From positions 3,534,001 to 3,598,000 of the forward strand of contig NZ_CP132942.1 of assembly GCF_040359615.1 (NCBI RefSeq): a DNA stretch of 64,000 nucleotides, given 5' to 3'. The notes under the pieces were generated by a model that ran no database searches, was not told the origin of the DNA, and was given only the letters and a program-made list of their open reading frames with translations. The position numbers and the translations under genes are program-made. Positions within the stretch are counted from its first letter, which is position 1. Every line of letters starts with the position of its first letter. Positions 8,759 through 17,521 of this stretch are shown here, one piece after another. This stretch comes from Tunturibacter psychrotolerans. GTDB lineage: Bacteria > Acidobacteriota > Terriglobia > Terriglobales > Acidobacteriaceae.

Positions 8759-9358
8759 TCACGGTTCCTGGTACGAAGGGGAGAGTGGAAGGGCCGTGGA
8801 ACGGAGGGTCCAGGTGCGGCCGTTGTGGCGGAGGTCGGTCAGGGTGAGGGGGGCTATGTCGATACGCCAGAAGGATTGGGGTGGGGCGTTGAGGGTGTGA
8901 AGGATAGCGGCGCGGATGACGGCGGGGTGAGTGATGGCTATGGTGTGGGAGTGCGTGTCTGGTGTCTCGGGTGGGAGTGTCGCCAGCCAGTTCGTCACGC
9001 GGGTGATTAGGTGGGCGATGGATTCGCCGTTGTGTGGGGTGGAGTTGGGGTCGGAGAGCCATTGGGCGATGGGTGCGGGGTCTTCAGCATAGAGGTCGTT
9101 GAGCGTGCGGCCTTGCCAGATGCCGTATGCGATGTCTCGGAGTTCGTTGGTTGGGGTTGCGGTGAGGTTGAGGGCTTCGGCGGTTTGTTGGGTGCGGAGT
9201 TCCGGGGCGGTGAGGATGTGTTGGGCGCGTGGTGATTGCCAGTTGATTGCGGCTAGTTTGGTGAGGGCGGATTCTTCGATGGGTTCGTCTGCGGGAAAGG
9301 CGGAGAGGCGTTGCGCGGAGGTGGAGGCGTGGCTGATGAGAGTGAGGCGGGTTGGCAC
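8759..9358 (-). CDS. Histidine phosphatase-like protein with SHA in place of RHG
   Basis: 199 residues from a GTG start at 9358, preferred because GGAG lies 11 bases upstream and the predicted first beta strand (TRLTLISHAST) follows directly. The overall pattern is a phosphoglycerate-mutase/histidine phosphatase fold: APELRTQQTAEAL, IAYGIWQGRTLNDL and the second catalytic His in TIAITHPAVIRAAIL. The canonical LxRHGxT motif, however, reads LISHAST: the nucleophilic His is kept but the adjacent Arg is Ser. I recall a subfamily with CHA/SHA followed by a FPADEPL segment (here AFPADEPIEE) that travels with cobalamin or cobalt genes; the cobalt transporter cbtBA starts 2 kb away. Activity may be altered or lost. 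Confidence 0.65.
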   Translation of the reverse strand: MPTRLTLISHASTSAQRLSAFPADEPIEESALTKLAAINWQSPRAQHILTAPELRTQQTAEALNLTATPTNELRDIAYGIWQGRTLNDLYAEDPAPIAQWLSDPNSTPHNGESIAHLITRVTNWLATLPPETPDTHSHTIAITHPAVIRAAILHTLNAPPQSFWRIDIAPLTLTDLRHNGRTWTLRSTALPLSPSYQEP

Positions 9359-9499
9359 GTTTGTCGATTCTCCGTGACGTGTGGGTAAGGGCGCGTTCGG
9401 GTTTTTGATCAATTGTCGAAGAGTCGATTTTGCAGCAAGTTAGTCCTCAAAAACCTGGGTGAAACTATTCAACGCTTTTGTCGGGTTAGTTATGCAGAA

Positions 9500-11116
9500 C
9501 TATTCTTTCTTGCCAAAGAGTTTAGAAAGTTTCTTCTTTATTGTTGCGGCGTTGCCTTTCATCAGGCCGTTGACATCAGCGGTGATGACAGGTTCTTCTG
9601 CTGTGCCGGTGATGGTGATGGGGATACCGCTGGCATTCGAAGGTTTGGCGGCGTCAGAGGTGCTGTTCATCTTTGTGAGAAGGTTTATCCCGACCTTATT
9701 TAGACCTTTCGCGTTCGTGACCTTGGAGATCAAGTGGAAGTTGAGCTGTCCGGAGGGCGACACAGTGCCGCTGCCGGTAGACACACCAAGTGCAGGCAGG
9801 ACTGAATAGATCTTCGTGCTTTCGCTGCCTGATTTGGTAATGCGCACGTTGGCCCGGGAGACATCGATGACAGCGGTATCGCCAGTTTTGATGCCGCCCA
9901 AAGCGGCGATACCAGCGATTTTGGAGCCGATGTCGTAGCCTACCAACGTTGTATTTTTGATTTCGTAGGAGCCGACGATGACGTTGTCTGTTGGCGAGCC
10001 TTTGATGGTGAAGTCGGCGGACAGCGTTCCGCCCTTGAGCGTGGCATTGTTGGGGAGCTTTACGCCGACGGCTGGCATGAGGGCCTGCAGGTCGTTGAGG
10101 GGGACACTTTGAGCCAGCAGCTTGAGGTCTAAGACTGGAACGTTTGCGGTGAGTTGATAGTTGCCCTTGATGTGAATTGCGATGGCGCCGGTTTGAAAGA
10201 CGAGATCGGAGACCTGGCCACTGTTGCTTTTGAGGGAGTGGACGATCTGATAGCTGAGATCAAGAGGGAGCGGAGCAGCCTTTCCTCCTTTGAGGATGAT
10301 GAGATGCTCAGCGTGGACTTTGCCGTTACTGGTGACATTCGTGCCGTCTGAGACGAAGTGCGCATCGAGGCCCGCGATCGTTGAGACTCCGGCGGCTGGG
10401 TCAACGTAGCCGGCGGTGACAGGGTCGAGGTGTTGAATTTTGACCTGTGTGTCGAAGGCGGTGGAGGCGGCGTCTTGAGGATTGATAGGCCCGACGGTTC
10501 CGGAGACATCTACCTTGCCGTCGCCGGGAAGTGAGGCACTCACCCTAAAGGGAAAGGGTTGGGCTAAGGAGAAGTGCTCCACTGTGACGTTGAGATGGTC
10601 GTAGACCTGGGGGTTTTTCTGCGAGGGCAGAGTTTCGATCGTTGCGTTGCCATCTTTGATGATGATTCGGTCGACCGGGAGATCAGGTAACGAGGTCGGT
10701 CGGGTGGTGTCCAGACGGTCGGTGCCGTGACTCAGGGTGGAGAAGTTCCAGGTTCCATCCTCGGCGCGGATCAGATGGATTTGGGGAGCATCGACCTCGA
10801 AACTTCGAATAAGGAGTTCGTGGTGGAAGATCAGAGGCTTCATCTGAACGCCGATGTGCAGTAGTTTCGCCGTGAAGAATGGAGTCTGACCGAACTTAGG
10901 ATCTTCGGCGATGGTGAGATCGTCCGCCTCCAGTCTGCCCTTCGTGAGGGAGAGACTCAAATTGCCGAGGGTGACCTTGCGGGAGAGGGCTGTGCTGAGT
11001 CGGCTCTCGATCTTAGGGCGAAACGTGTTGGCGTTCACGAAGAAGGGGATGGCTGCAGCTACGACTACTGGTAGTGCTATAGCTGCAGCCAGAACGATCT
11101 TGACCGACTTCTTCAT
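9500..11116 (-). CDS. AsmA family envelope protein
   Basis: 538 residues from the ATG at 11116, which has a strong GGAGG six bases upstream. A single N-terminal membrane anchor (VKIVLAAAIALPVVVAAAIPFFV) is followed by the AsmA entry motif NANTFRPKIESRLSTALSRKVTLGNLSLSL, then long repetitive beta-strand sequence, and near the C-terminus a GTGTVSPSGQLNFHLISKV segment typical of AsmA_2. AsmA/TamB-like proteins form elongated lipid-binding grooves in the periplasm and help move phospholipids or assemble the outer membrane. Ends in a basic tail (KKKLSKLFGKKE). Divergent from the cobalt-transport riboswitch. Confidence 0.8.
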   Translation of the reverse strand: MKKSVKIVLAAAIALPVVVAAAIPFFVNANTFRPKIESRLSTALSRKVTLGNLSLSLTKGRLEADDLTIAEDPKFGQTPFFTAKLLHIGVQMKPLIFHHELLIRSFEVDAPQIHLIRAEDGTWNFSTLSHGTDRLDTTRPTSLPDLPVDRIIIKDGNATIETLPSQKNPQVYDHLNVTVEHFSLAQPFPFRVSASLPGDGKVDVSGTVGPINPQDAASTAFDTQVKIQHLDPVTAGYVDPAAGVSTIAGLDAHFVSDGTNVTSNGKVHAEHLIILKGGKAAPLPLDLSYQIVHSLKSNSGQVSDLVFQTGAIAIHIKGNYQLTANVPVLDLKLLAQSVPLNDLQALMPAVGVKLPNNATLKGGTLSADFTIKGSPTDNVIVGSYEIKNTTLVGYDIGSKIAGIAALGGIKTGDTAVIDVSRANVRITKSGSESTKIYSVLPALGVSTGSGTVSPSGQLNFHLISKVTNAKGLNKVGINLLTKMNSTSDAAKPSNASGIPITITGTAEEPVITADVNGLMKGNAATIKKKLSKLFGKKE

Positions 11117-11289
11117 GAATCCTCCGTTGTGGCAAAGTCCCACCCAATTGTCACCGACTTTCCTCACCTGGAGGGTTTGATTGGCAAAAAAGAGTAAAGG
11201 CGGTCCCGCTCTCGCCAGAAAGGTTCGACTCGAAGTTGACGCACCGCCAAATTACTCGGGAGCTTGACTTTGATGATTGTGGGACATAG

Positions 11290-11400
11290 GGTTGAGATAG
11301 ATTTTGATGAGGATGGAAGAAGCCGGTGAGAGTCCGGTGCGGTCGCGCCACTGTGATTGACCTGTAGTTCGGGTTGAGAGCCAGACGTTCTTTCCTTGTT
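11290..11400 (+). promoter_or_regulatory. Cobalamin riboswitch upstream of cbtBA
   Basis: The conserved core is plain: GGATGGAAGAAGCCGGTGAG, AGTCCGGTGCGG, TCGCGCCACTGTGA and then GAGCCAGAC. This matches the B12-box consensus of adenosylcobalamin riboswitches in order and spacing. A possible promoter precedes it (TTGACT 11264-11269, 17 bp, TAGGGT 11287-11292). A perfect hairpin ATGCGT/ACGCAT (11410-11424) lies between the aptamer and the GGAGG ribosome binding site (11432-11436) of cbtB, so control is probably translational. Expected logic: cobalamin represses cobalt uptake. Confidence 0.9.
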
Positions 11401-11443
11401 CGAATAGCAATGCGTGGGACGCATGATCCCTGGAGGTTTTACG

Positions 11444-11662
11444 ATGGCTCAATCCGCTTTTAGTTCTGTTGCACAGCCGGTTTCAATTCCTGTTGTTCCG
11501 GTGCGTGAGATTCTGCCGTATGCGATTTTCGGTGGGCTGCTGTTGCTGCTGGCGATTTATTTTGTCGGCGCGGAGCAGGGCGCTACCTCGATGTTTCGCG
11601 GGACGATGGTGCATGAGTTTTTGCACGACGGCCGGCATCTTCTCGGCTTTCCCTGCCACTAA
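11444..11662 (+). CDS. cbtB: Cobalt transporter subunit CbtB
   Basis: 72 residues. One transmembrane helix (LPYAIFGGLLLLLAIYFVG) and the characteristic C-terminal His motif HEFLHDGRHLLGFPCH, which is predicted to bind cobalt. The start MAQSAF is set by GGAGG eight bases upstream. CbtB pairs with the five-helix CbtA in a predicted cobalt importer found under B12 riboswitches; the arrangement here (riboswitch, cbtB, cbtA) is the classic one. Membrane protein. Confidence 0.92.
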   Translation: MAQSAFSSVAQPVSIPVVPVREILPYAIFGGLLLLLAIYFVGAEQGATSMFRGTMVHEFLHDGRHLLGFPCH

Positions 11663-11675
11663 GTAGAAAATTTTG

Positions 11676-12398
11676 ATGACTCGAACTCTGCTCCTTCGCG
11701 GGATGCTGGTGGGCGTTGTTGCGGGCCTGCTCGTCTTCGCGTTTGCACGATGGATCGGCGAGCCGCAGGTAGAGCGCGCGATTGCGTTTGAGACCGCCGC
11801 GGCTCAGGCGCGGGGCGAGGCTCCTGAGCCGGAGATGGTGAGCCGTCGTGTGCAGAAGAGTGTTGGCCTGCTGACTGGCACCGTTGTGTATGGCGCGGCA
11901 ATCGGTGGATTGTTCGGGCTGGTGTTCGCGTTTGCTTATGGGCGGATTGGGGAGTTGGGGCCGCGGGCTCTGGCGGCTGTGCTCGGCGTGCTGGGATATG
12001 TGGCCGTGGTGCTGGTGCCGAATTTGAAGTATCCGGCGAACCCTCCGGCGGTGGGGAGTCCCGATACGATTGGAGCGCGGACTGGGGCATACTTTTTGCT
12101 TATTGCGGTTTCGATTGCGGCGATGGTGTTGTCGCTTCAAATGAGACGCGGGTTTGCGAAGAGGTTTGGAGAGTGGAACGGTTCCCTGCTGGCGGCGGCT
12201 TCGTTTGTGGTGGTCGTGTGTGCGGTGGCGCACTTTTTGCCGGTGGTGGATGAGGTTCCGGCTGGGTTTCCGGTGACGCTGATGTGGAAGTTTCGCGTGG
12301 CGGCGCTCGAGATTCAGGCGGTGCTTTGGGGGACGCTGGGGTTGGGGTTTGGGTGGTTGACTGAGCGTGAGTCGGCGTTGGGACGGCCTTCCAATTAA
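11676..12398 (+). CDS. cbtA: Cobalt transporter subunit CbtA
   Basis: 240 residues from the ATG at 11676, 13 bp after cbtB. Five or six hydrophobic segments: LLRGMLVGVVAGLLVFAF, a conserved VSRRVQKSVGLLTGTVVYG loop, GLFGLVFAFAYGRIG, AVLGVLGYVAVVLVP followed by the family motif LKYPANPPAVG, then FLLIAVSIAAMVLSL and VVVVCAVAHFLP. These match CbtA, the membrane partner of CbtB. Co-transcribed with cbtB under the cobalamin riboswitch; supplies cobalt for corrinoids when cobalamin is low. Confidence 0.92.
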   Translation: MTRTLLLRGMLVGVVAGLLVFAFARWIGEPQVERAIAFETAAAQARGEAPEPEMVSRRVQKSVGLLTGTVVYGAAIGGLFGLVFAFAYGRIGELGPRALAAVLGVLGYVAVVLVPNLKYPANPPAVGSPDTIGARTGAYFLLIAVSIAAMVLSLQMRRGFAKRFGEWNGSLLAAASFVVVVCAVAHFLPVVDEVPAGFPVTLMWKFRVAALEIQAVLWGTLGLGFGWLTERESALGRPSN

Positions 12399-12485
12399 GT
12401 GAGGTAGATCTTTTGTTTTCCCGGTACTAGTGGATGGCTTTACTGCACCTCACATGAGGCGTGGCGATGCAGCTGGCCTGACAAT

Positions 12486-13046
12486 TTAAGCAGAACGAAT
12501 CGGCGCTGGTGGTACTACGACCTCAACGAGTCCCGTCGCTACGTCGTAGACGAGGCCCGAGATGAACCACTGGGCGGGCAGCGCGGGAATCGTTTTGAGA
12601 AACGCAACATCGCCGGCAACCGCGGCGCGGGGATCGGTTACGGATTTTGATTTGACTTCCCCTTCCGGTATTTGAAAGTAGTGCGCCAGCTTATCGGGAT
12701 CGCCTGCGAGGCGAGTGATTCCGCAGTCGGTGTGCTGAAGCACGATGAGGTGAAACTCCCCTCCGCCAGCGGGGACTACTCTGGCAACCTCGCCGATTCG
12801 TCCGAGAAGGCCCAACTCCTCCAACACTGGTGGGGTAATTCGACCCCCAATGTTACGTATCACGAGGGCTTCGCCTGGTTTAAGTCCAAGCAGATGAGCG
12901 GGGTCAACCCGCATATCAGCGCAACCGATGATGGTTGCCTTTAGATTCGGCGTCGCTCGAGGAAGCGAGGGCATGAGTGTGCCCGCTGCAGACTGCTTAG
13001 CAGCATAGTCTTTGTTGCGTTGTAACAGATCGTCGAGATTGCTCAT
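12486..13046 (-). CDS. Beta-type carbonic anhydrase
   Basis: 186 residues. The zinc ligands of beta-carbonic anhydrases are all visible: Cys42 with the Asp-Arg dyad in GCADMRVDP, and His105/Cys108 in QHTDCGI. A GGRITPPVLEELGLLG segment matches the family between them. The protein interconverts carbon dioxide and bicarbonate in the cytoplasm. The N-terminus is short (about 35 residues before the catalytic strand), as in the shorter bacterial clades. AAGGAG lies seven bases before the ATG at 13046. Monocistronic by orientation. Confidence 0.88.
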   Translation of the reverse strand: MSNLDDLLQRNKDYAAKQSAAGTLMPSLPRATPNLKATIIGCADMRVDPAHLLGLKPGEALVIRNIGGRITPPVLEELGLLGRIGEVARVVPAGGGEFHLIVLQHTDCGITRLAGDPDKLAHYFQIPEGEVKSKSVTDPRAAVAGDVAFLKTIPALPAQWFISGLVYDVATGLVEVVVPPAPIRSA

Positions 13047-13242
13047 GTCGAGTCTCCTTAAGAGATGTTGCCGATGTTTGGCAAATCTGAATTCTATCGC
13101 GATGAAGAAGCCTGAGGATCACAGATGCCTAGAGAGACAAAGGGGAGATTTCTACCGATGTAGCCGCAGTTAGTCCTATACTTCCGCTAAACCGCTTGGC
13201 GGTTGCAGCCGCAGGTGCGGGGGAAGCTGTTGGAAGGGCCCG

Positions 13243-14202
13243 ATGAAGGCGATTGTGCGCACACAGTACGGGCCACCAGAGTTGTTGCAGTTTGCGGAGG
13301 TCGCGACACCTGTGCCTGCGGGCAATGAGGTGATGATCAGGCTTGGTGCGGCGTCGGTGAATCCGCTGGACCTGTATTTGATGAAAGGTGCGCCGTGGGA
13401 TCGGATTCCGGGGATGAAGAAGCCAAAGCCGATGGTGCTCGGCTGCGATGTTGCGGGCCGCGTGGAGGCTGTGGGCAGAGAGGTAACGCAGTTTCGGGCT
13501 GGGGACGAGGTGTTCGGGGTTACGGGTTTCAAAGGGAACGGATTTGCCGAATATGTCTGTGTCGCTGAGGAGAGATTGGCGCCGAAGCCGGTGAACCTGA
13601 CGTTTGAGCAAGCGGCGGCTGTGCCAGTTGCGGCGATTACAGCGTTGCAGGGGCTTCGCGATAAGGGAAGGATTCGGCCAGGGCAGAAGGTTCTGGTGGA
13701 AGGGGCTTCCGGCGGCGTGGGCACGTTTGCGGTGCAGATCGCGAAAGCGTTTGGGGCTGAAGTGACCGCCGTGTGCAGTACGAGGAATGTGCATCAGGCG
13801 TGGTCGATGGGTGCGGATTGCGTCATCGATTACAGCAAAGAGGATTTCACTCGGAGTGGCCAACGATACGATCTGATCCTGGCTGCGAATGGTCATCATT
13901 CGATCTTTGACTACAGGCGTTTGCTCGTCGCGGATGGAGTTTATGTCGCGGCGGGTGGTGGTCTGGTCCAGATTTTCGAGACGTTTACGCTGGGGCCAGT
14001 GCTGTCGCGAATGGGGCGGAAGAAGATGGTGTTTTTTCTGGCGAAGGTGACTCGGAAGGACCTGGACTTTCTGAAGGAACTTCTGGAGAGCGGCAAAGTT
14101 GTTCCGGTGATTGATAGACGTTATCGGTTGAGCGAGGCGGCGGAAGCTCTCAGCTACCTGGCGGAAGGACATGCGCAGGGGAAGATTGTGTTGACGGTTT
14201 AG
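13243..14202 (+). CDS. Zinc-independent quinone oxidoreductase-like MDR protein
   Basis: 319 residues, complete. N-terminal GroES-like half (MKAIVRTQYGPPELLQF, then SVNPLDLYLMKG, LGCDVAGRVEAVG) and a Rossmann half with VEGASGGVGTFAVQIAKAFGA (an NADPH-type AxxGGVG motif) and CSTRNVHQAWSMGADCVIDY. The cysteine ligands of zinc alcohol dehydrogenases are missing, so it belongs to the quinone oxidoreductase/NAD(P)-dependent reductase branch. Substrate unknown. A perfect AACCGC/GCGGTT hairpin (13189-13205) and a TATACT box sit upstream; no strong ribosome binding site (GGAAGGG 8 bases before ATG may serve). It is a paralogue of the truncated gene at 3645-4553. Confidence 0.85.
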   Translation: MKAIVRTQYGPPELLQFAEVATPVPAGNEVMIRLGAASVNPLDLYLMKGAPWDRIPGMKKPKPMVLGCDVAGRVEAVGREVTQFRAGDEVFGVTGFKGNGFAEYVCVAEERLAPKPVNLTFEQAAAVPVAAITALQGLRDKGRIRPGQKVLVEGASGGVGTFAVQIAKAFGAEVTAVCSTRNVHQAWSMGADCVIDYSKEDFTRSGQRYDLILAANGHHSIFDYRRLLVADGVYVAAGGGLVQIFETFTLGPVLSRMGRKKMVFFLAKVTRKDLDFLKELLESGKVVPVIDRRYRLSEAAEALSYLAEGHAQGKIVLTV

Positions 14203-14332
14203 CGTTGTGTCGACGTTTTGAGATGCTGCGACGTCTGAGTTTCAGGACCGACGGGCATGATGTTCGCTTGCGTGATGCGGTCCTCCTGCACAAACGAAGA
14301 CTTGTTTGTGGGCCCCGATTCGGCGGCCACCG

Positions 14333-15247
14333 CTATACCTGGCCGATGATGCCTCTGGCATAGGACGCACACTTCTCTACTTCTTCTGGCGATCGACCGG
14401 TTCCGGCGTAGTCGCAGTCTACGTATGCTGTGATCGGAACCTGCTTATCCTTGAAGAACTGCAGGACTGCTTTCACGCGAGCCTCGCCTTCGCCAAGCGG
14501 AACACTTGGACCTCCGGGCATCGCGTCCTTGAGGTCGAACGCAGACATGGACGTGTAGTTGGTTTCGACAAACTGCAAGGCGTCGATCTTTGCTTTCGTC
14601 AGGTCGCCTATGTCGGGGTCCATGCGGAAGTATTGAGAGGCGGCGAGCTGTTTCTTCACCTCGTCCAGATCGGCGACTTGAAGGCTGACGATCATTTGAT
14701 GCTTGTCCGTTGCGGCTGCGACGACGCCGGTGGAGGCTGCGGGGAGGCGGGTGACGATTGAGTCCGCTCCCAGAGCTTTTGCCATCAGGAACTGGCGGTC
14801 GATCTCTGCGTCAGAGCTGCCGAATCTGATCGAATAGGCTTTTATTCTGAGGCCCTGTTTTCCAAAAGTAGACCGGATGTTTTCGAAGTAGCTCATGGGA
14901 ACCGAGAGGCGCCATTGCGTCAGCGCGGCCTCGGTCGCCTTCTGTTGTTCCTGTTGCTGCGGCGTTGGAGATGATTTTGGAGGGTTGAAGACGCCGACGG
15001 GAAAGACGGGGTTGAACTTCGCGGGTTCTATGTGGGTGAACAGGATCTGAGCGTCTTGCAGTCTCGCCTGCTTCATCGTTTGGATGATGATGGGGATTGC
15101 TTCCTGTTGGGAGAGAGCTCGCAGGCTCCAGGTGTTCAGTCCGAGCTTGGGTCCGTTTTCTGCAAAGCCGAAGCTCTTGCGTGAGCAGGCGGCTGTAGCT
15201 GCGACCGCACCGATCGCCTGGGTGAACTGTCTTCTTGAGAGCTTCAT
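14333..15247 (-). CDS. Tat-exported sugar-phosphate isomerase/epimerase-like TIM-barrel protein
   Basis: 304 residues from the ATG at 15247. The N-terminus KLSRRQFTQAIGAVAATAAC is a twin-arginine signal with a possible lipobox-like Ala-Ala-Cys. The body reads GPKLGLNTWSLRAL, AYSIRF, MAKALGADSIVTRLP, LKDAMPGG and VPITAYVDCDYAG, the strand/loop pattern of AP-endonuclease-2/xylose isomerase-like TIM barrels. Such exported members are common in Acidobacteria and Planctomycetes and their substrates are mostly unknown. Single gene on the minus strand, with the three-copy repeat upstream. Confidence 0.7.
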   Translation of the reverse strand: MKLSRRQFTQAIGAVAATAACSRKSFGFAENGPKLGLNTWSLRALSQQEAIPIIIQTMKQARLQDAQILFTHIEPAKFNPVFPVGVFNPPKSSPTPQQQEQQKATEAALTQWRLSVPMSYFENIRSTFGKQGLRIKAYSIRFGSSDAEIDRQFLMAKALGADSIVTRLPAASTGVVAAATDKHQMIVSLQVADLDEVKKQLAASQYFRMDPDIGDLTKAKIDALQFVETNYTSMSAFDLKDAMPGGPSVPLGEGEARVKAVLQFFKDKQVPITAYVDCDYAGTGRSPEEVEKCASYARGIIGQV

Positions 15248-15357
15248 CAACTACCTCACCAAACTGGGGTTAATTGCTTGCCGCGTGTGTTGGGCAATTC
15301 TAAATGGTGAGATTACCGTAGGTTATTTCTTGCGCGCTGTTGTTGGTGCGCGTGCAG

Positions 15358-15412
15358 TCCTGCCGGACGGGCCTCCTGCGCGGAGCGCGACCACTTCGTG
15401 GCGGGTATATCC
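15358..15412. repeat. 54-bp structured intergenic repeat, copy A
   Basis: Starts TCCTGCCGGACGGGCC and ends TTCGTGGCGGGTATATCC. Two small hairpins: CTCC-TGCGC-GGAG and CCAC-TTC-GTGG. The first stem differs from copy C at two positions on each arm, both compensated, so pairing is kept. Lies 41 bp beyond the stop codon of the minus-strand M48 peptidase gene. Copies B and C are at 26116 and 50610. Confidence 0.85.
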
Positions 15413-15453
15413 TTCTTCGCTCCCGTTGGTCGCGTCTGTGTCTGCCGCTTGTG

Positions 15454-16713
15454 CTAATCTCTGCGGCCCAGGGTTGGACGGTCGTCGGTGCTGGTGGATG
15501 GGTTGTTCGGGTTGTTGGGGTCGTTGTTGCCGTTGCCGCTGGCGGTTCGGCGGAGCGTGGGCTTGTTGCCACCCTTGCCGTCGTTAATCTTGCGCTTGTT
15601 CTCGAGCCGCGCGAGGCGGGCCTTGACGTCGTCGAACTCGGACGTGGTGACCATGTAGTCAGGGCGGGAGGGCAGGATGGTGGCGATCTCTTCCTCAGAG
15701 TGAAGGATCCGGTCGGGGGTTTGGGGGTGGTCGGCGAAGACCTTGGCCAGAGTGCCGGGTTTGTGCTTTTCGAGGGCGTCGAGCTTTTCGAAGAATTGGA
15801 TGAAGGCCTGGGGATCGTAGCCGGACTTGTACATGTACTGGACGCCGAGCCAGTCGGCTTCAGCCTCATCCATGCGGGAGAACTGCAGGAAGCTGAGAGG
15901 GACGGCGAGCTGAACGGCCTCGTAGATGCCGTAGCCGGTCCAGCTACCCTGGGTGAAGATGATGAGCGGGATCGAACCGATCTGCGCGTAGTTCATCTTG
16001 GTCATCTGTCGGGCGGCGTGGTGGGCGCAAACGTGGGCGGTCTCGTGGGCCATGACGCCGGCGAGCTCTGCTTCTTCGTCGGCGGCTAGGATGAGGCCGG
16101 AGTTGACGTAGAAGAATCCGCCGGGAAGGGCCATGGCGTTGATCTCGTCAGAGTCGATGACCTTGATGGTGAAGGGGACCTTGCAGTCGGAGTTCTTGAC
16201 GATGTTCTGGCCGACGCGGTTGACGTACTCGACGATGACGGGGTCGTTGACCATGTGAGCGGATTTTTCAATCTCCATGGAGTACTGCTTGCCGGTGCGG
16301 ATCTCCCAGTCGGTGGAGTACCAGTTGCCCATGCCGCGGCCGCCGATGTTGCGGGTGCCTACGGCGTTGACGTCGTCTTCGCTGCCGGGCTTGATGTTGG
16401 TCTTCATGTCCTCGCCGGGGGACGGGAGGCGGTCGGTTTTGTTTTCGGCCTTGACGGTGGCGGCGGCGTCTTTGCTCTCTTTTGGCGTGGCGGTGGGGTG
16501 GCCGGGGATGGGCTTCTCGACGGGGACGTCGGAGGGGATGGTGGCGTTGACGGGGGTGGTCGCCTGGGGATCGTTTTGGGGCGTGGTGGTGGAGGGCGTT
16601 TGCGCCGGTGGGGTGGTTTGGGAACTGCTGGGGGAATTCGTCGGAGTCTGGGAGTACGCCGCAACGGAGAGTGTGAGGAAGGCGGTTAGGCCAATTTGCG
16701 TGACGGAACGCAT
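15454..16713 (-). CDS. Exported M48-family metallopeptidase
   Basis: 419 residues. Signal peptide (IGLTAFLTLSVAAYSQ), then a ~100-residue Thr/Pro/Gln-rich low-complexity region, then an M48 peptidase domain: zinc motif HETAH (223-227) in VMAHETAHVCAHHAARQ, with the third ligand expected in SRMDEAEADWLG (about 280-290). The downstream FADHPQTPDRI motif is also typical. The C-terminus adds a coiled segment and an Asn/Pro-rich tail. The BepA/YfgC branch works in the periplasm on misfolded outer-membrane proteins; this one lacks the TPR half of BepA. AGGAGA lies 6 bases before the ATG. Confidence 0.85.
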   Translation of the reverse strand: MRSVTQIGLTAFLTLSVAAYSQTPTNSPSSSQTTPPAQTPSTTTPQNDPQATTPVNATIPSDVPVEKPIPGHPTATPKESKDAAATVKAENKTDRLPSPGEDMKTNIKPGSEDDVNAVGTRNIGGRGMGNWYSTDWEIRTGKQYSMEIEKSAHMVNDPVIVEYVNRVGQNIVKNSDCKVPFTIKVIDSDEINAMALPGGFFYVNSGLILAADEEAELAGVMAHETAHVCAHHAARQMTKMNYAQIGSIPLIIFTQGSWTGYGIYEAVQLAVPLSFLQFSRMDEAEADWLGVQYMYKSGYDPQAFIQFFEKLDALEKHKPGTLAKVFADHPQTPDRILHSEEEIATILPSRPDYMVTTSEFDDVKARLARLENKRKINDGKGGNKPTLRRTASGNGNNDPNNPNNPSTSTDDRPTLGRRD

Positions 16714-16808
16714 GTGAGGTCTCCTGGTGGGCCGCTTCCCTGCTGGACGGACGCAGCTCGACGTGTCTTAGACCATAGTATGCGCCTTTTCGTGAGCGGA
16801 AGCGACGG

Positions 16809-17471
16809 TTAGAGGTACACGAGACAGCCTCGGGCTTCGAGATCTTTGAACCAGGTTGGTGGGGTGAGGGTTGTGACCCAGCGGAGGTCTAGTTTTTCAA
16901 GTTTTGGCAGATGGGCCAGGGATTCGGGGAGGGTTTCGAGGGGATTGCCTCGCAGATCGAGCTGGCGGAGTTCGCTGAGGTTGGCGATTGAGGCGGTGAG
17001 GGTTGTGAGGTGGTTGTTTCTGAGATGTAGCTCGCGGAGATTGGAGAGGCTGCCGATGGAGTCGGGGAGTTCGGTGAGGAGGTTGTCAGTCGAGCGGAGT
17101 TCGACCAGGCTGGATAGGCAGGAGAGGCAGTCGGGGAGGAGCGGGAAGGCATTTTCGCTCAGGTTGAGGTAGCGGAGGTTTTTGAGTTTTCCGACGGAAG
17201 GCGGTAAGGAGGTCAGGTGGTTGTCGTGGAGGTAGAGGAAGTCGGTGAGGTTGACTAGGTCGCCGAGGATGTCGGGGAGGTTTGTGAGTTGATTGTGGCC
17301 GAGGTCGAGGGTGCGAAGGTTTTTGAGGTTTCCGATTTTTGGGGAGATTTCGGAGAGCTCGTTGTCGGCGAGGATCAGGGTCTCGAGGTCAGTCTGCTGC
17401 CAGACGTAGTCTGGGACGACACCGAGATGGCGCTTCCATAGGTTGAGAGCTGGCGCGGAGGAGTTGGGCAC
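16809..17471 (-). CDS. Leucine-rich-repeat protein
   Basis: 220 residues, built almost entirely of eight or so 23-residue leucine-rich repeats of the plant/bacterial 'LPxxIGxLxxLxxLxLxxNxLTx' type (for example LPPSVGKLKNLRYLNLSENA and LPDSIGSLSNLRELHLRNN). No signal peptide, no membrane segment and no catalytic domain is visible, so it is probably a cytoplasmic binding scaffold. GTG start at 17471, with no clear ribosome binding site. It follows the secretin/pseudopilin unit by 50 bp in the same orientation and may be its last gene, but could equally be independent. Confidence 0.75.
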   Translation of the reverse strand: MPNSSAPALNLWKRHLGVVPDYVWQQTDLETLILADNELSEISPKIGNLKNLRTLDLGHNQLTNLPDILGDLVNLTDFLYLHDNHLTSLPPSVGKLKNLRYLNLSENAFPLLPDCLSCLSSLVELRSTDNLLTELPDSIGSLSNLRELHLRNNHLTTLTASIANLSELRQLDLRGNPLETLPESLAHLPKLEKLDLRWVTTLTPPTWFKDLEARGCLVYL

Positions 17472-17521
17472 GAGGCGATGATAGCGCGTGCTTCATTCTT
17501 TTGAGACTGGGGTTCAGCGAA

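Noticed and set aside
9358..9412. The words RHGEST in a longer version of the histidine phosphatase, which would look like the missing RHG motif
   Set aside because: It lies before the first beta strand and before the best ribosome binding site, in a TTG-started extension; the fold needs the motif at the end of the strand TRLTLIS, so this is coincidence.
14282..14310. CACAAAC...GTTTGTG hairpin between two convergent genes
   Set aside because: A 7-bp stem but no T-run on either side, so it was not called a terminator.
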